Positions 19,001 to 28,171 are shown, numbered from the stretch's first letter. The stretch is DNA of 64,000 bases from Bacteroidota bacterium (GCA_027620655.1 JAQCDS010000005.1:62001-126000); one strand, 5' to 3'. The notes: a model not told the origin generated them from the sequence alone. Made by a program: numbers and translations.

Positions 19001-21166
19001 AACTCTGATGATTATGATACAATTTCTTGGGAATGGAGTTTTGATGGAGGATTAACATGGGCTTTTGTACCTGAAACACCATCTAGTTTTGAAAATGTAG
19101 CTACAAATACTTTGGAGATTTATAATGCTTCAGATACATATACAAACACCCTTTTTCGAGTACAAATGCAAAGAACGGATGTGGTGTGTAAATCATATTA
19201 TTCTGATGAAGTAGAGCTCGTTGTAAATCCATTGCCTATAATTGTTGAGAATGTAAGCCTTTATCAGTGTGATCAAGACACTGATGGAATTACAATATTT
19301 AATTTAAACGAAGCCAATGAACTTATTTCTGCAGATTATTTAAATGAAACCTTTACCTTTTATTTTGATGAATCAGAAGCACTTCTTGGAACTTCAAATA
19401 ATATAACAGACCCCGTAAATTATCAAAACACAAATTCAGATCTAACAATCAATCCAAACCAAATTTTTGTTCGAGTAGAAACAATTAATGGTTGTTCACG
19501 TGTGGCTCAGCTAGACCTTTTTGTTTCGACAACCCAAATTCCCTCTGGTTTTTCAATTCCTCCGTACCAAGAATGTTTTGATGATTCTGATGGTTCCACA
19601 ACTTTCGATTTTAGCAATTCTGAAGCTATTATTTTGGGGATTTTTCCACCCACTCAACCGCTTACTGTGACCTATTATGAGTCTGAATCGGATGCATTAT
19701 CCGAAATCAGCCCTATACTTGATATTCAAAATTATGAAAATACTTCAGGAGTCAATCAATTTATTTGGGTTCGTGTAGATTCCGACATTGATAATTCGTG
19801 TGTAGGTTTAGGACAGTATATCGATTTAATTGTTCATCCATTACCACAATTAAACACCCCAATAGACCAATATTTTTGTGTTGGCCCTCCAAATACTTTC
19901 GTTTTAGATTTAGCTAATGAATACGATACTTTTGTGTTAGACAGTCAATCTTCAACGGATTTTACAGTGAGTTATTTTTTAAGTTTAACAGATGCAGAAA
20001 GTTCTACCTCAGAAATTTTTTCAGTTTCCAATTCTAGTTCTATTGCACAGATTTTTTATAATATAACAAACAACGCTACAGGATGTTATGATATTGATAC
20101 TTTTGAAATTGATTTTATTGATATTCCAGTAGCAAATCAACCAGCAATTTTTTCAGAATGTGACACTAATAATGATGGAATTTATCTTTTTAACACTTCA
20201 ACTTTGGAAGCTCAAATTTTAGGAGGACAAACTACAATGAATATTGCATACTATGATGCCTTTGGAAATCCATTGCAAGACGAAAACGGACAAAATATTA
20301 CAAGTCCTTTTCCTAATGAGTTTTTATCGTCATCTCAAACTGTAACAGCAGTAGTTTCAAATGGAATTTGTCCAGATGCTTCAATTGATATTTCATTTTT
20401 AGTGAATCCCAATACAAATTTTTCTGTAGATGATATTGTCATTTGTGATGGATCTTCTGAACTAATACAACTCAATATGGAGAATTCTTCAACATCATTC
20501 AATTATACTTGGACTTTACCAGACTCTTCCATTACCAATACTCTACAACCAGAGCTTGATGTAACACAAATTGGCGTTTATGATATTACAGTTACAAACC
20601 TGAATGGAAGTTGTTCTTTTTCACAATCATTTGAGGTATTTGAATCTGAAGGACCGACAATTTCTATGGACAATATTACAATTTTGGAAGGGACTTCCAA
20701 TAATTCGATTACCATAGATGAGGCTGCACTTGGGTCAGCAAATTATGAGTTTAAACTTATTGACGAAAATGGAAATTTGGTATCTGGTTATCAAGATATT
20801 GGCTATTTTGGACAGCTAACAGGGGGGTTCTATTCGCTATATGTTCGTGACGAATTGCGCTGCGAGGAGGTTGTAATAATTGTACCTGTATTGTATATCA
20901 TGAATTTCTTTACGCCCAATGGAGATGGGTTCAATGATACTTGGAAAATCAAAGGGATACTTTCAAATAATTATATATTTTCGAAAATTTCAATTTTTGA
21001 TCGTTATGGTAAGTTGTTGAAAAACATGACCATTAACTCAAACTTTTGGGATGGAACTTACAATGGTGTATTGATGCCAACAAATGATTATTGGTATAGT
21101 ATCGAACTGACCAAAAATGACGGAAGTAGTTTTATTCGTCAAGGGCATTTTACTTTGCGCCGCTAA
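16046..21166 (+). CDS. Large T9SS type-B cargo protein with IgGFc-binding-like and TSP3 regions
   Basis: A 1706-residue secreted protein. It has a signal peptide (1-26, cut after SFA), an N-terminal region like the IgGFc-binding domain family (about 30-480, all-beta, with repeated RANGYDD- and SKTTFAYQG-type strands), and five or more aspartate-rich TSP3-like calcium repeats (about 555-575 and 760-960, such as DLDSDNDGVFD). Four tandem modules of about 100 residues follow, each opened by a cysteine (1075, 1177, 1278, 1372). An Ig/PKD-like segment precedes a C-terminal gliding-type sorting domain (from 1619, FFTPNGDGFNDTWKI to the end), which directs export by T9SS and surface attachment. It likely acts as a surface adhesin; the ligand is unknown. 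It lies 71 bases before gldB. Confidence 0.9.
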   Translation: MNQLIKYFCFRLSLLIIFTFSNFSFAQLSRTHYVPPITVAPNGNALPQNQFLHISTPSTEVISIDVNDLGNGTTTYTLSNANPLELFIGNGDNTSFVVSSSDTGTKITNRGYIIQSEKPVYVSARLTAGNQNQAGSLVSKGLSGLGQTFRAGTFTNLKNFTSANQDYINFITVMATENNTDVNFSDLPTDIIILNNTPLSVNLDAGESYIIAINPADTPSNRDGLIGALVSSNKPIIMNCGSFNGSNSTGGGRDAGIDQIAPLETIAIENQEFSEYIFIRANGYDDIERPLIVAHFDNTEVWVSGEPGSATGAYHTTLNAGDYVSLGGNLFSTQSTSGSNPGGNLYVWTSKTTFAYQGIGGVNSEANQELFFVPPLNCKAPRAIDNIPLIESSGSTGTSFTGGITIVAEAGAAVNINGVPTTATAQSVVGNSNFVTYLISGLSGNVSVTSDGQIYVSYYGANGAAALGGFYSGFIFKPEITSTALDVTVDNICIPFIELNLGSEETFDAYQWFFNGVPIAGATSETHIPTVPGYYQLEGIITDCSTVLSDDIPVSGCAGDSDDDGQNNNIDIDIDNDGILNSQESNCNFDFDLSVDIGPYFTSSTTNSVENVAPIPFEGFTNQIMYLSASPKVGNSQSTTTYQLVFDVPTHFKIEQAPSTFSSGEMNDEEQYTLSVPQDQTITVLNPDNQLLIDVNYDGIYDNNIQEFTAFEIRFKLNSAALPNGNGTFSFQSYSASQFEIEYNNISEINSNSVAFQLTQTCRSIDSDGDSIEDAIDLDSDNDGVFDVVESGNSALDTSGNGRVDGMDTNDSESDGHHDLAQTPIDTDFDLIFDYLDLDSDNDGLFDLFEAGIGFNTLDLNNDGQIDLGFTDDNFNGSSDIAETIIPLDSDADGLPDFIELDSDADDCYDVDEAGFTGTLGILNGTSIDTNGLVLGGDGYGLAIDTNADGLFDYQDLINITTQSLNSPLFVCEEGNTSIEINLENNSDDYDTISWEWSFDGGLTWAFVPETPSSFENVATNTLEIYNASDTYTNTLFRVQMQRTDVVCKSYYSDEVELVVNPLPIIVENVSLYQCDQDTDGITIFNLNEANELISADYLNETFTFYFDESEALLGTSNNITDPVNYQNTNSDLTINPNQIFVRVETINGCSRVAQLDLFVSTTQIPSGFSIPPYQECFDDSDGSTTFDFSNSEAIILGIFPPTQPLTVTYYESESDALSEISPILDIQNYENTSGVNQFIWVRVDSDIDNSCVGLGQYIDLIVHPLPQLNTPIDQYFCVGPPNTFVLDLANEYDTFVLDSQSSTDFTVSYFLSLTDAESSTSEIFSVSNSSSIAQIFYNITNNATGCYDIDTFEIDFIDIPVANQPAIFSECDTNNDGIYLFNTSTLEAQILGGQTTMNIAYYDAFGNPLQDENGQNITSPFPNEFLSSSQTVTAVVSNGICPDASIDISFLVNPNTNFSVDDIVICDGSSELIQLNMENSSTSFNYTWTLPDSSITNTLQPELDVTQIGVYDITVTNLNGSCSFSQSFEVFESEGPTISMDNITILEGTSNNSITIDEAALGSANYEFKLIDENGNLVSGYQDIGYFGQLTGGFYSLYVRDELRCEEVVIIVPVLYIMNFFTPNGDGFNDTWKIKGILSNNYIFSKISIFDRYGKLLKNMTINSNFWDGTYNGVLMPTNDYWYSIELTKNDGSSFIRQGHFTLRR

Positions 21167-21215
21167 TTGTTTGGGAATTGCTTCAAATTCCTGTTTTCAT
21201 TTGAATACTAATGAC

Positions 21216-21223
21216 TATTTTTG
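21216..21223 (+). promoter_or_regulatory. Predicted -7 element upstream of gldB
   Basis: TATTTTTG matches TAnnTTTG. It ends only 14 bases before the first gldB ATG, so transcription could start just ahead of it. The -33 region is weak. Confidence 0.3.
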
Positions 21224-21237
21224 TTATATAGTTTCAG

Positions 21238-22236
21238 ATGAGTTACACCATGATTCAAACTAATTATTTGACAAATTATTTTAAAAAAATAGGTATCTTT
21301 CTTATCCTATTTATCTGTTTTTCATGTAATAAAAATGCTCAATTAGAAAAAGAAATTGAAGCTGTTCCAATGGATTTAAAAGTTGAACGTTTCGATCAAG
21401 TTTTTATGAAGTCAACTAAAGAAAGCTTACCTACTTTGAAAACGCAACATCCTTTTTTGTTTCCTAAACAAACTCCAGATTCTATTTTTTTGGAACGTAC
21501 ACAAGACCCTATTCAAAAATTGATTCAAAAGTCAGTTGACAGTGTTTTTAGTAATTTTCAAGATACTGAAGCGGAGTTGATAGCTTTTTACAAACACCTA
21601 AAATATTATAATCCATCATTAAAAAAACCACGTGTCATCACAGTTTTTTCGGATGTAGATTATCGCAATAAAGTTATCGTTACAGACTCTATAGCTTTAA
21701 TTAGTATTGATAATTATTTGGGTGCTGATCATGAGTTTTATGAAAGCTTTTACAATTATATTCGAAAAAATTTAAAGAGGGATCAAATTGTAATGGATCT
21801 TGCTGATGCTTATGCAACTCGTTTAATTAATCAACCAAGGCGAAAGACGTTTTTGGAAGAATTGATATATCACGGAAAAAAATTATATCTAAAAGATCTT
21901 TGGGTGCCGTTGGCAGAGGACAGTACCAAAATTGGCTATACCAATGATGAACTCTTGTGGGCCAATGACAATGAGTTTTATATCTGGCAATATTTTATAG
22001 AAAACGAATTGTTGTATAGTACAGATACCAAACTTGTTGGACGTTTTATTGCTCCTGCACCATTTTCACGTTTCAATTTGGAGCTCGATAGTGAATCTCC
22101 AGGAGCATTGGGACAATATATTGGTTGGAAAATTGTACGTTCATACATGGAAAATAATCCTTCTTCATTACTGCAAATGCTTCAAATGAATGCACAAACA
22201 CTATTTAACAAAGCAAAATATAAACCAAAAAAATAA
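21238..22236 (+). CDS. gldB: Gliding motility lipoprotein GldB
   Basis: A 332-residue lipoprotein required for gliding and T9SS function in Flavobacterium johnsoniae. A hydrophobic stretch ends in ICFSC (Cys30), the lipid-attachment site. The mature part has the GldB hallmarks DLKVERFDQVF, FSDVDYRNKV and GQYIGWKIVRSYM. A second in-frame ATG at 21250 (MIQTN) would give 328 residues and may be the true start, since a -7 element lies very close upstream. The stop codon overlaps the gldC start, so the two are translationally coupled. Confidence 0.93.
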   Translation: MSYTMIQTNYLTNYFKKIGIFLILFICFSCNKNAQLEKEIEAVPMDLKVERFDQVFMKSTKESLPTLKTQHPFLFPKQTPDSIFLERTQDPIQKLIQKSVDSVFSNFQDTEAELIAFYKHLKYYNPSLKKPRVITVFSDVDYRNKVIVTDSIALISIDNYLGADHEFYESFYNYIRKNLKRDQIVMDLADAYATRLINQPRRKTFLEELIYHGKKLYLKDLWVPLAEDSTKIGYTNDELLWANDNEFYIWQYFIENELLYSTDTKLVGRFIAPAPFSRFNLELDSESPGALGQYIGWKIVRSYMENNPSSLLQMLQMNAQTLFNKAKYKPKK

Positions 22237-22574
22237 TGGCTAAAGCACACACTTCAAAAATTGAATTGAACGTAGAATTGGACGAAAATCGCATACCGGA
22301 AAAATTATCTTGGACAGCGCAGGATGGTGGAATTTCAAATGCTGAGGCCAAAGCAATTTTTCTTTCCGTTTGGGATGCCAAGGCGCAAGAATCTTTACGC
22401 ATCGATTTGTGGACAAAAGACATGCCAGTGGATGAGATGAAATTGTTTTTTTATCAAACACTTACAGCCATGAGCGATACTTTTATGCGTGCCACACAAG
22501 ATGAAAAAATGATGGCAACAATGAAGGATTTTTGTGATTATTTTGCAGAAAAACTAGATTTAAAGAAGCCTTAA
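22236..22574 (+). CDS. gldC: Gliding motility protein GldC
   Basis: A 112-residue cytoplasmic protein without signal peptide, known from F. johnsoniae as a helper of gliding whose loss only reduces motility. The start SKIELNVELDENRIPEKLSW and the segment YQTLTAMSDTFMRAT are characteristic of the family. It overlaps the last base of the gldB stop. The biochemical role is not known. It is convergent with rodA, with nine bases between the stops and no clear terminator. Confidence 0.93.
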   Translation: MAKAHTSKIELNVELDENRIPEKLSWTAQDGGISNAEAKAIFLSVWDAKAQESLRIDLWTKDMPVDEMKLFFYQTLTAMSDTFMRATQDEKMMATMKDFCDYFAEKLDLKKP

Positions 22575-22583
22575 AACTACTGT

Positions 22584-23864
22584 TTACCAAACATTTAGAC
22601 GATTTGAGTCTAGCTTTAGGAAAATAAACACCAAAATTGTAAAAGCTAGAAGTCCAGATCCCCCATAACTAAAAAAGGGTAAAGGGATGCCTATTGTTGG
22701 AATAAGCCCCATTACCATTCCGATATTAATTAAAAAATGTACAAAAACAATAGAGGCTACTCCATAACCATAAGCTCTACTAAATTGTGATTTATGCCGT
22801 TCGGCCAAAAACAAAATTCTACTAATCATTAATACAAAAAGCACAACAACAATACTACTTCCCAAAAACCCCCATTCTTCTGCCACTGTACTAAAAATAT
22901 AGTCGGTGTGTTGTTCTGGAACAAATTTTCCTTTAGTTCGTGTGCCTTCTTTAAACCCTTTTCCTGTAAGACCACCAGAGCGAATAGCTTGTTCAGATTG
23001 ATTGAGATTGTAAGAAATATTACGTTTCATAATTTCCAGTTTTTCTGGGTCTTTTTCAAGCCTGAGCCAAACTTCAATGCGATCTTTTTGATGTTTTTGT
23101 AGTACGTTGTTAAAACTCCATTCTGTTCCAAAACTAAGCCCAGAACACAAAATGAGAATTAATACAGATAGTGTAATTTTTTTCTTTTTTCGCTTAAAAA
23201 ATAATTGATAAATCACAATAAAACTTGCTACAATGCTTATGACAGTTAGCGCCGAAAATTTTAGAGTAGCAATAGTTATAATCAATAGTGAAGCGCCAAA
23301 TAAAATGTATTTTTGTGGAATACCTTCTCTGTAAAATACAAATATTAGGCCTGCAAAAACAAGTGTACTTCCTGCATCATTTTGTAGTAAAATCAAAACG
23401 GCAGGGACTGCCACAATAAGTGCAGCACGAAATTGATCCATACTGTCTTTAATATTGGTTTGAAGGTCACTCATGTATTTAGCTACGGCCAATGCAGTTG
23501 TAAATTTTACAAACTCACTAGGTTGTAACGTTGCTCCTCCAATTTCATACCACGACAAAGCCCCATTAACTTTTTTACCAAATACAAAAAGCCCTGCCAG
23601 CGCAGCTAATGATAACAAGTAAATAATACTTGCAAAGCGTTCATAAAATTTTGCATCAATTGATAAAATAAGTACAATTGAAATAAATGATAAACCAATA
23701 AATACAGATTGTTTTCCGTAGGGTTCAGACAGGTCAAAATATGAACTAAAAGCACCGTCTGTAGAGGCCGATAAAATATTGAAATAGCCAAAAAGAACTA
23801 GGGCCAAATAAATCAAAACGACTACCCAATCCAACTGAAAACTATGTGCTCTATTTAAGTTCAT
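22584..23864 (-). CDS. rodA: Rod-shape peptidoglycan glycosyltransferase RodA
   Basis: A 426-residue SEDS-family polytopic membrane protein that polymerises lipid II for lateral wall growth together with PBP2. About ten membrane segments are visible. LQPSEFVKF, the LLQNDAGSTLVF stretch and the C-terminal GLIPTIGIPLPFFSYGGSG motif are the SEDS signatures. A larger-than-usual loop (about 235-325) between transmembrane segments holds charged residues. The gene overlaps the PBP2 stop by one base and ends the mre operon. Confidence 0.95.
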   Translation of the reverse strand: MNLNRAHSFQLDWVVVLIYLALVLFGYFNILSASTDGAFSSYFDLSEPYGKQSVFIGLSFISIVLILSIDAKFYERFASIIYLLSLAALAGLFVFGKKVNGALSWYEIGGATLQPSEFVKFTTALAVAKYMSDLQTNIKDSMDQFRAALIVAVPAVLILLQNDAGSTLVFAGLIFVFYREGIPQKYILFGASLLIITIATLKFSALTVISIVASFIVIYQLFFKRKKKKITLSVLILILCSGLSFGTEWSFNNVLQKHQKDRIEVWLRLEKDPEKLEIMKRNISYNLNQSEQAIRSGGLTGKGFKEGTRTKGKFVPEQHTDYIFSTVAEEWGFLGSSIVVVLFVLMISRILFLAERHKSQFSRAYGYGVASIVFVHFLINIGMVMGLIPTIGIPLPFFSYGGSGLLAFTILVFIFLKLDSNRLNVW

Positions 23865-25726
23865 TATTGATTGATTTTAAAGGGTTTGCCACTGTAAGGC
23901 TTTAAGTATTCATCTTCTAAATTTTTGTTTAAAACAAGACGTTCCATGTATTTTAAACTGACTTCACCTTTTAGATATTTTTCTATCATCAAACTTGCAA
24001 TTCGTCCAGCCCATCGTGCGCCATAATATCCATTTTCTACCAGTACAGCAATGGCTATTTTTGGATCTTCTTTTGGTGCAAAAGCAACAAAAATGGAGTG
24101 GTCAGTAAGCTGTGTTTTAACGCCATCAATCTCTGTAAAATTTTCAGCGGTTCCAGTTTTTCCACAAATTTCAATTCCTGGGACTTTCAAAAAACTTGCC
24201 GTTCCTTTGGTGTACACTTGGTGCATGCCTTCAATTATAGGTTCAAAATGTGTAGAATCAATTGAAGTTTCTTTTTTGGTTGTAAAATTTTTATCAATAG
24301 TTTCACCATCAATAGATTTGATGATATGAGGGGTGTAGTAAAAGCCTTTGTTGGCAATTGCGGCTGTCATGTTTGCCAATTGAATGGGTGTTACCAAAAT
24401 TTCACCCTGACCAATTGAATTCGATAAAATTGTAGTAGGTCCCCATTTGAAATCGGGGTACCAAGCATCGTAATAAGCACCGTCTGGAATATTTCCTTTT
24501 TTACCTACTGGCAAATCATTTCCCAAAAAGTTACCAAGACCAAAACTTTTAATGTGATTACTCCATATATCCATCCCCATTGAGGCATCATTATATTTGT
24601 CGATGGTTTTTCCGAATGCTGTCGCAAAATATGAGTTGCATGAATTACTGATTCCAGAAAACAAATTCCTGTATCCACCTCCACAATGGCATTTCATTAC
24701 ACGTCTATTTTTGCCATAAATGTATTTTTCAGCACAATAAATAGTTTCACGAGTTGTAATTACATTTTCCTGAAGTGCTGCTAGTGCCACCAAGGTTTTA
24801 AAAGGCGAGCCAGGAACATGCATTCGGATTAGCGCTTTATCAAAAAGTGGTCTATAGATAGAATCTGTATAAAGCTTGGTATAATTTTTTGAGCGTTCTC
24901 TACCCACCAAAAGTGCGGGGTTGTATGATGGTGCAGATACTAGAGTTAATAATTCTCCAGAAGAAGGTTCGATAGCGACTATACCTCCCATTTTATTTTG
25001 CATCAATTGTTCTCCATATTCTTGAAGCGTTGCATCTATGGTAATTGTAATGTTTTTCCCAGGAATTGGAAGTGTATCAAATTGACCATTTTTGTACGAA
25101 CCAATATCTCTGTTATAGATGTCTTTTTGAATATACTTTACTCCTTTTTCGCCACGCAATTCTTTTTCGTAAGATTTCTCAACACCTTGTTTTCCAATTA
25201 AATCGCCCAATTTATAATATCCATCTTTTGAAATATTATCGGGGGTGACTTCGGCAATGTAGCCCAAAACATTGGCGCCAATTTCAGTTTGATAGTCTCT
25301 TACAGCTCTTTTTTGCACATAAAAGCCTTTGAATTTTCGAAGTTTCTCAGACAAAAAAGCATAATCTTCTTTGGAAAGATGAGCTAAGAATATTGATGGT
25401 AATCGTGGAGAGTAGCGTTTAGCACGGTTGAAAGATTTTAAAAACTGAGCTTTATCGATGTCTAGCAATGAACAAAACATCAATGTATCAAGCGCCTCAA
25501 CTACTCTTGGAATAACAACAACATCATAGGTGGGTTGATTGGCGACAAGTAATTTTCCATTGCGGTCATAAATATAACCTCGTTTTGGGTGTTGATAGAT
25601 TTTTCGAATGGCATTGTCATTTTCTAGACTATTAGATTCGTCTTGATAAACTTGCAAATAGAACAATCGTCCAACGAAGATAATACCAGTAAAAACTACA
25701 AATCCTAAGAGGAGAAATTTTCTCAT
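23864..25726 (-). CDS. mrdA: Penicillin-binding protein 2 (transpeptidase)
   Basis: A 620-residue class B PBP that cross-links peptidoglycan with RodA in the elongasome. It has one N-terminal membrane anchor (5-25), a PBP dimerisation domain (about 50-225) and a transpeptidase domain (from about 245). The active-site serine is S307 in SPFK (SxxK), the SxN motif is in SNSCNS, and the KTG motif is in CGKTGTAEN. The proline in SPFK where many PBP2 have threonine is a small variation. The gene overlaps mreD and rodA by a few bases. Confidence 0.95.
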   Translation of the reverse strand: MRKFLLLGFVVFTGIIFVGRLFYLQVYQDESNSLENDNAIRKIYQHPKRGYIYDRNGKLLVANQPTYDVVVIPRVVEALDTLMFCSLLDIDKAQFLKSFNRAKRYSPRLPSIFLAHLSKEDYAFLSEKLRKFKGFYVQKRAVRDYQTEIGANVLGYIAEVTPDNISKDGYYKLGDLIGKQGVEKSYEKELRGEKGVKYIQKDIYNRDIGSYKNGQFDTLPIPGKNITITIDATLQEYGEQLMQNKMGGIVAIEPSSGELLTLVSAPSYNPALLVGRERSKNYTKLYTDSIYRPLFDKALIRMHVPGSPFKTLVALAALQENVITTRETIYCAEKYIYGKNRRVMKCHCGGGYRNLFSGISNSCNSYFATAFGKTIDKYNDASMGMDIWSNHIKSFGLGNFLGNDLPVGKKGNIPDGAYYDAWYPDFKWGPTTILSNSIGQGEILVTPIQLANMTAAIANKGFYYTPHIIKSIDGETIDKNFTTKKETSIDSTHFEPIIEGMHQVYTKGTASFLKVPGIEICGKTGTAENFTEIDGVKTQLTDHSIFVAFAPKEDPKIAIAVLVENGYYGARWAGRIASLMIEKYLKGEVSLKYMERLVLNKNLEDEYLKPYSGKPFKINQ

Positions 25727-26229
25727 TTTTCTTTTTGGCTAAAAAGTGTTTGCAATATAAGAGTAAGAAAAAGAGTAAAAACCCCCGAGCTTAAAGCTCG
25801 TGAAACAATCATATTTGTTTTTGTGCCATCAAAAACAACAAGTATAAACAAAATGAGGTGATGAATAAGAATCAATAATGCAAAATAGATTATGCGTTGC
25901 AAAATTTCAGAATCATTAAACTTAATGGCTTGATATTCATATGCAGAACCAAAAGAAAATTTTAAAAATATTGGTCGAAAATAGGCAATTGACACACTTG
26001 CTGCAGCATGTGCGCCGCCAGAATCTAAAAAAATATCAATGATTAATCCTAAACAAAAACTAAAAAAAATAAAGCTGACTCTGTTGTTTTTAACAGGATA
26101 TAATAGAATGAATAAAATATAAATATAGGGGTTAATATTCCCAAAAAAATTCATTTGATTACAGATGAATACTTGAAATAAAATAAGCAAAACAAATCGA
26201 ACCGTATTTGAAAACAATATGCTATTCAT
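25723..26229 (-). CDS. mreD: Rod shape-determining protein MreD
   Basis: A 168-residue inner-membrane protein with about five hydrophobic segments, part of the MreBCD elongasome. Sequence conservation in MreD is low; the call rests on its size, the membrane pattern, the motif LGLIIDIFLDSGGAHAA and its place between mreC and PBP2. It overlaps mreC by eight bases and the PBP2 gene by four. Confidence 0.9.
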   Translation of the reverse strand: MNSILFSNTVRFVLLILFQVFICNQMNFFGNINPYIYILFILLYPVKNNRVSFIFFSFCLGLIIDIFLDSGGAHAAASVSIAYFRPIFLKFSFGSAYEYQAIKFNDSEILQRIIYFALLILIHHLILFILVVFDGTKTNMIVSRALSSGVFTLFLTLILQTLFSQKEK

Positions 26230-27028
26230 TGGCTGGATTTAGAGTTTGTAATTCATCAATATCTAAATTATTGATTACATGAACATGACGTAAATTGGTC
26301 ATGTCATTAAATAATCGAACATTGACAACATATAAGTCTTTGGTATCATTCAATTTGTAGGACTCTACTGTGCCTATAGGAATATTTTCTGGAAAAGTGT
26401 AAGAAAACCCACTAGTAACAATTGTGTCACCAATTGCTATTTCTGCCAAATCTTGGATATCATTCAGTTGAACAATGTTGTGGTTAATGCCATCCCAACC
26501 CAACGTTCCAAAATGATTGCTTTGTTTTATTTTAGCATTGATCTTACTTTTAGTGTTCAAAATAGACAGAACTCGGGCATATTTTGATGAGGTTTGGTCT
26601 ATAATTCCAACAATTCCTTTGGAAGTAATAACTCCAAAATCTTCTTTAACACCATCATTTTCACCTATATCTAATGTGATGTAATTTTCTAAATACTGAT
26701 AACTATTTTTATTCACTAGAGTTGGCGTAAGTTTGAATTTTTTTTCAAACTCCAAAGTGTCAATAATTTTAATTATTGAATTAAAAACCTGTGATTTCAA
26801 CCAGTTATTTTCTTCAAGGAGTAGAGTATTTTCTTGTTTCAGATTGAAGTAATTTCCAATGCTTGAAAACACGCCGTGTATACTTCCAGAAATTTGATTT
26901 GATGAATTGAGTAATTTACTTTTATGATAATCATGCGATTGAGTGGTAATCGTAAATGCAACTAAAAACAAAATCAAAAACAAGACTGTTGTCCTATTTT
27001 TAAAGAAGAAATTTAGGAGTTGTTGCAT
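26222..27028 (-). CDS. mreC: Rod shape-determining protein MreC
   Basis: A 268-residue protein with one N-terminal membrane segment (about 12-28), a coiled-coil stretch (about 60-85, LLLEENNWLKSQVF) and a periplasmic beta-barrel core, with GVVGIIDQTSSKYARVLSI-type repeats split over the two subdomains. It links MreB to the periplasmic wall enzymes. It starts 11 bases downstream of mreB and overlaps mreD. Confidence 0.93.
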   Translation of the reverse strand: MQQLLNFFFKNRTTVLFLILFLVAFTITTQSHDYHKSKLLNSSNQISGSIHGVFSSIGNYFNLKQENTLLLEENNWLKSQVFNSIIKIIDTLEFEKKFKLTPTLVNKNSYQYLENYITLDIGENDGVKEDFGVITSKGIVGIIDQTSSKYARVLSILNTKSKINAKIKQSNHFGTLGWDGINHNIVQLNDIQDLAEIAIGDTIVTSGFSYTFPENIPIGTVESYKLNDTKDLYVVNVRLFNDMTNLRHVHVINNLDIDELQTLNPANE

Positions 27029-27038
27029 GACTCAATAA

Positions 27039-28067
27039 CTATTTGATCAAGACACTCTTATATTTTACGATATTTTTTAGAACAATACCTGTTCCTCGAA
27101 CAACTGCTCTAAGCGGGTCTTCGGCAATGTAGACGGGGAGGTCTGTTTTTTGCGACAGTCGTTTGTCCAGCCCTCTAAGCATAGAACCACCACCGGCAAG
27201 ATATATTCCAGTATTATAAATATCTGCAGCCAATTCAGGAGGTGTTTGCGAGAGGGTTTCCATTACAGAGTCTTCAATTCTAAGAATGGATTTATCCAAT
27301 GCTTTTGCTATTTCACGGTGCGAAATCTGTACTTGTTTTGGTTTTCCTGTTAGCAAATCTCGTCCTTGAACATTCATTTCATCTGGGGGAAGTTCTAAAT
27401 CTTCTGTAGCAGCACCAATTTGAATTTTGATTTTTTCTGCAGTTCGATCACCCACATATAAATTGTGTTGTGTGCGCATGTAGTATATGATATCGTTTGT
27501 AAAAACATCACCAGCAACTTTCACAGATTTATCACACACAATACCTCCGAGTGCTATAACCGCAATTTCGGTCGTTCCACCACCAATATCTACAATCATA
27601 TTCCCTTTGGGTTGCATGATATCTACTCCAATACCAATAGCTGCTGCCATGGGCTCATGAATGAGATAGACTTCTTTGCCGTTTACGCGTTCTGCAGATT
27701 CTTTAACCGCACGCATTTCAACTTCTGTAATTCCTGAGGGAATACAAATGACCATCCTCAAAGACGGAGCAAATAATTTTTTCTTTAGTGCAGGAATACT
27801 CTTGATGAACATACTAATCATCTGCTCGGACGCATCAAAATCAGCAATTACACCATCTTTGAGTGGGCGAATTGTTTTGATGTTTTCGTGAGTTTTACCT
27901 TGCATCAAATTGGCTTCTTTTCCAACTGCAATAATTTTTCCAGAAACACGATCTCTAGCAACAATTGATGGACTATCAATAACTACTTTGTCATTATGAA
28001 TAATGAGTGTATTGGCTGTACCCAAATCGATGGCAATTTCCTCAGTTAAGAAGTCAAAAAATCCCAT
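27039..28067 (-). CDS. mreB: Rod shape-determining protein MreB
   Basis: A 342-residue bacterial actin that forms membrane-bound filaments guiding lateral wall synthesis. The actin-fold nucleotide motifs are visible: IDLGTANTLI (phosphate 1), IVDIGGGTTEIAVI (phosphate 2) and TGIYLAGGGSMLRGLD (adenosine). An N-terminal amphipathic stretch (GFFDFLTEE) fits membrane binding. It opens the mreB-mreC-mreD-mrdA-rodA operon. A terminator-like hairpin at the purH stop suggests it has its own promoter in 28068-28150, though I could not identify it. Confidence 0.97.
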   Translation of the reverse strand: MGFFDFLTEEIAIDLGTANTLIIHNDKVVIDSPSIVARDRVSGKIIAVGKEANLMQGKTHENIKTIRPLKDGVIADFDASEQMISMFIKSIPALKKKLFAPSLRMVICIPSGITEVEMRAVKESAERVNGKEVYLIHEPMAAAIGIGVDIMQPKGNMIVDIGGGTTEIAVIALGGIVCDKSVKVAGDVFTNDIIYYMRTQHNLYVGDRTAEKIKIQIGAATEDLELPPDEMNVQGRDLLTGKPKQVQISHREIAKALDKSILRIEDSVMETLSQTPPELAADIYNTGIYLAGGGSMLRGLDKRLSQKTDLPVYIAEDPLRAVVRGTGIVLKNIVKYKSVLIK

Positions 28068-28148
28068 AGGAAGTAAAAATTATGTTGGTGTTCTAAAAAA
28101 ATATATGCTTAGGCGTAAATGTACTAAAAATAAATTTTAGTCAATCCT

Positions 28149-28171
28149 CAAAAAAGCATTTTTTTAATGCT
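28149..28171 (-). terminator. Terminator overlapping the purH stop codon
   Basis: On the minus strand AGCATT-AAAAA-AATGCT is followed by six T residues. The purH TAA stop lies within the hairpin, so terminator and stop codon share sequence. Confidence 0.6.
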
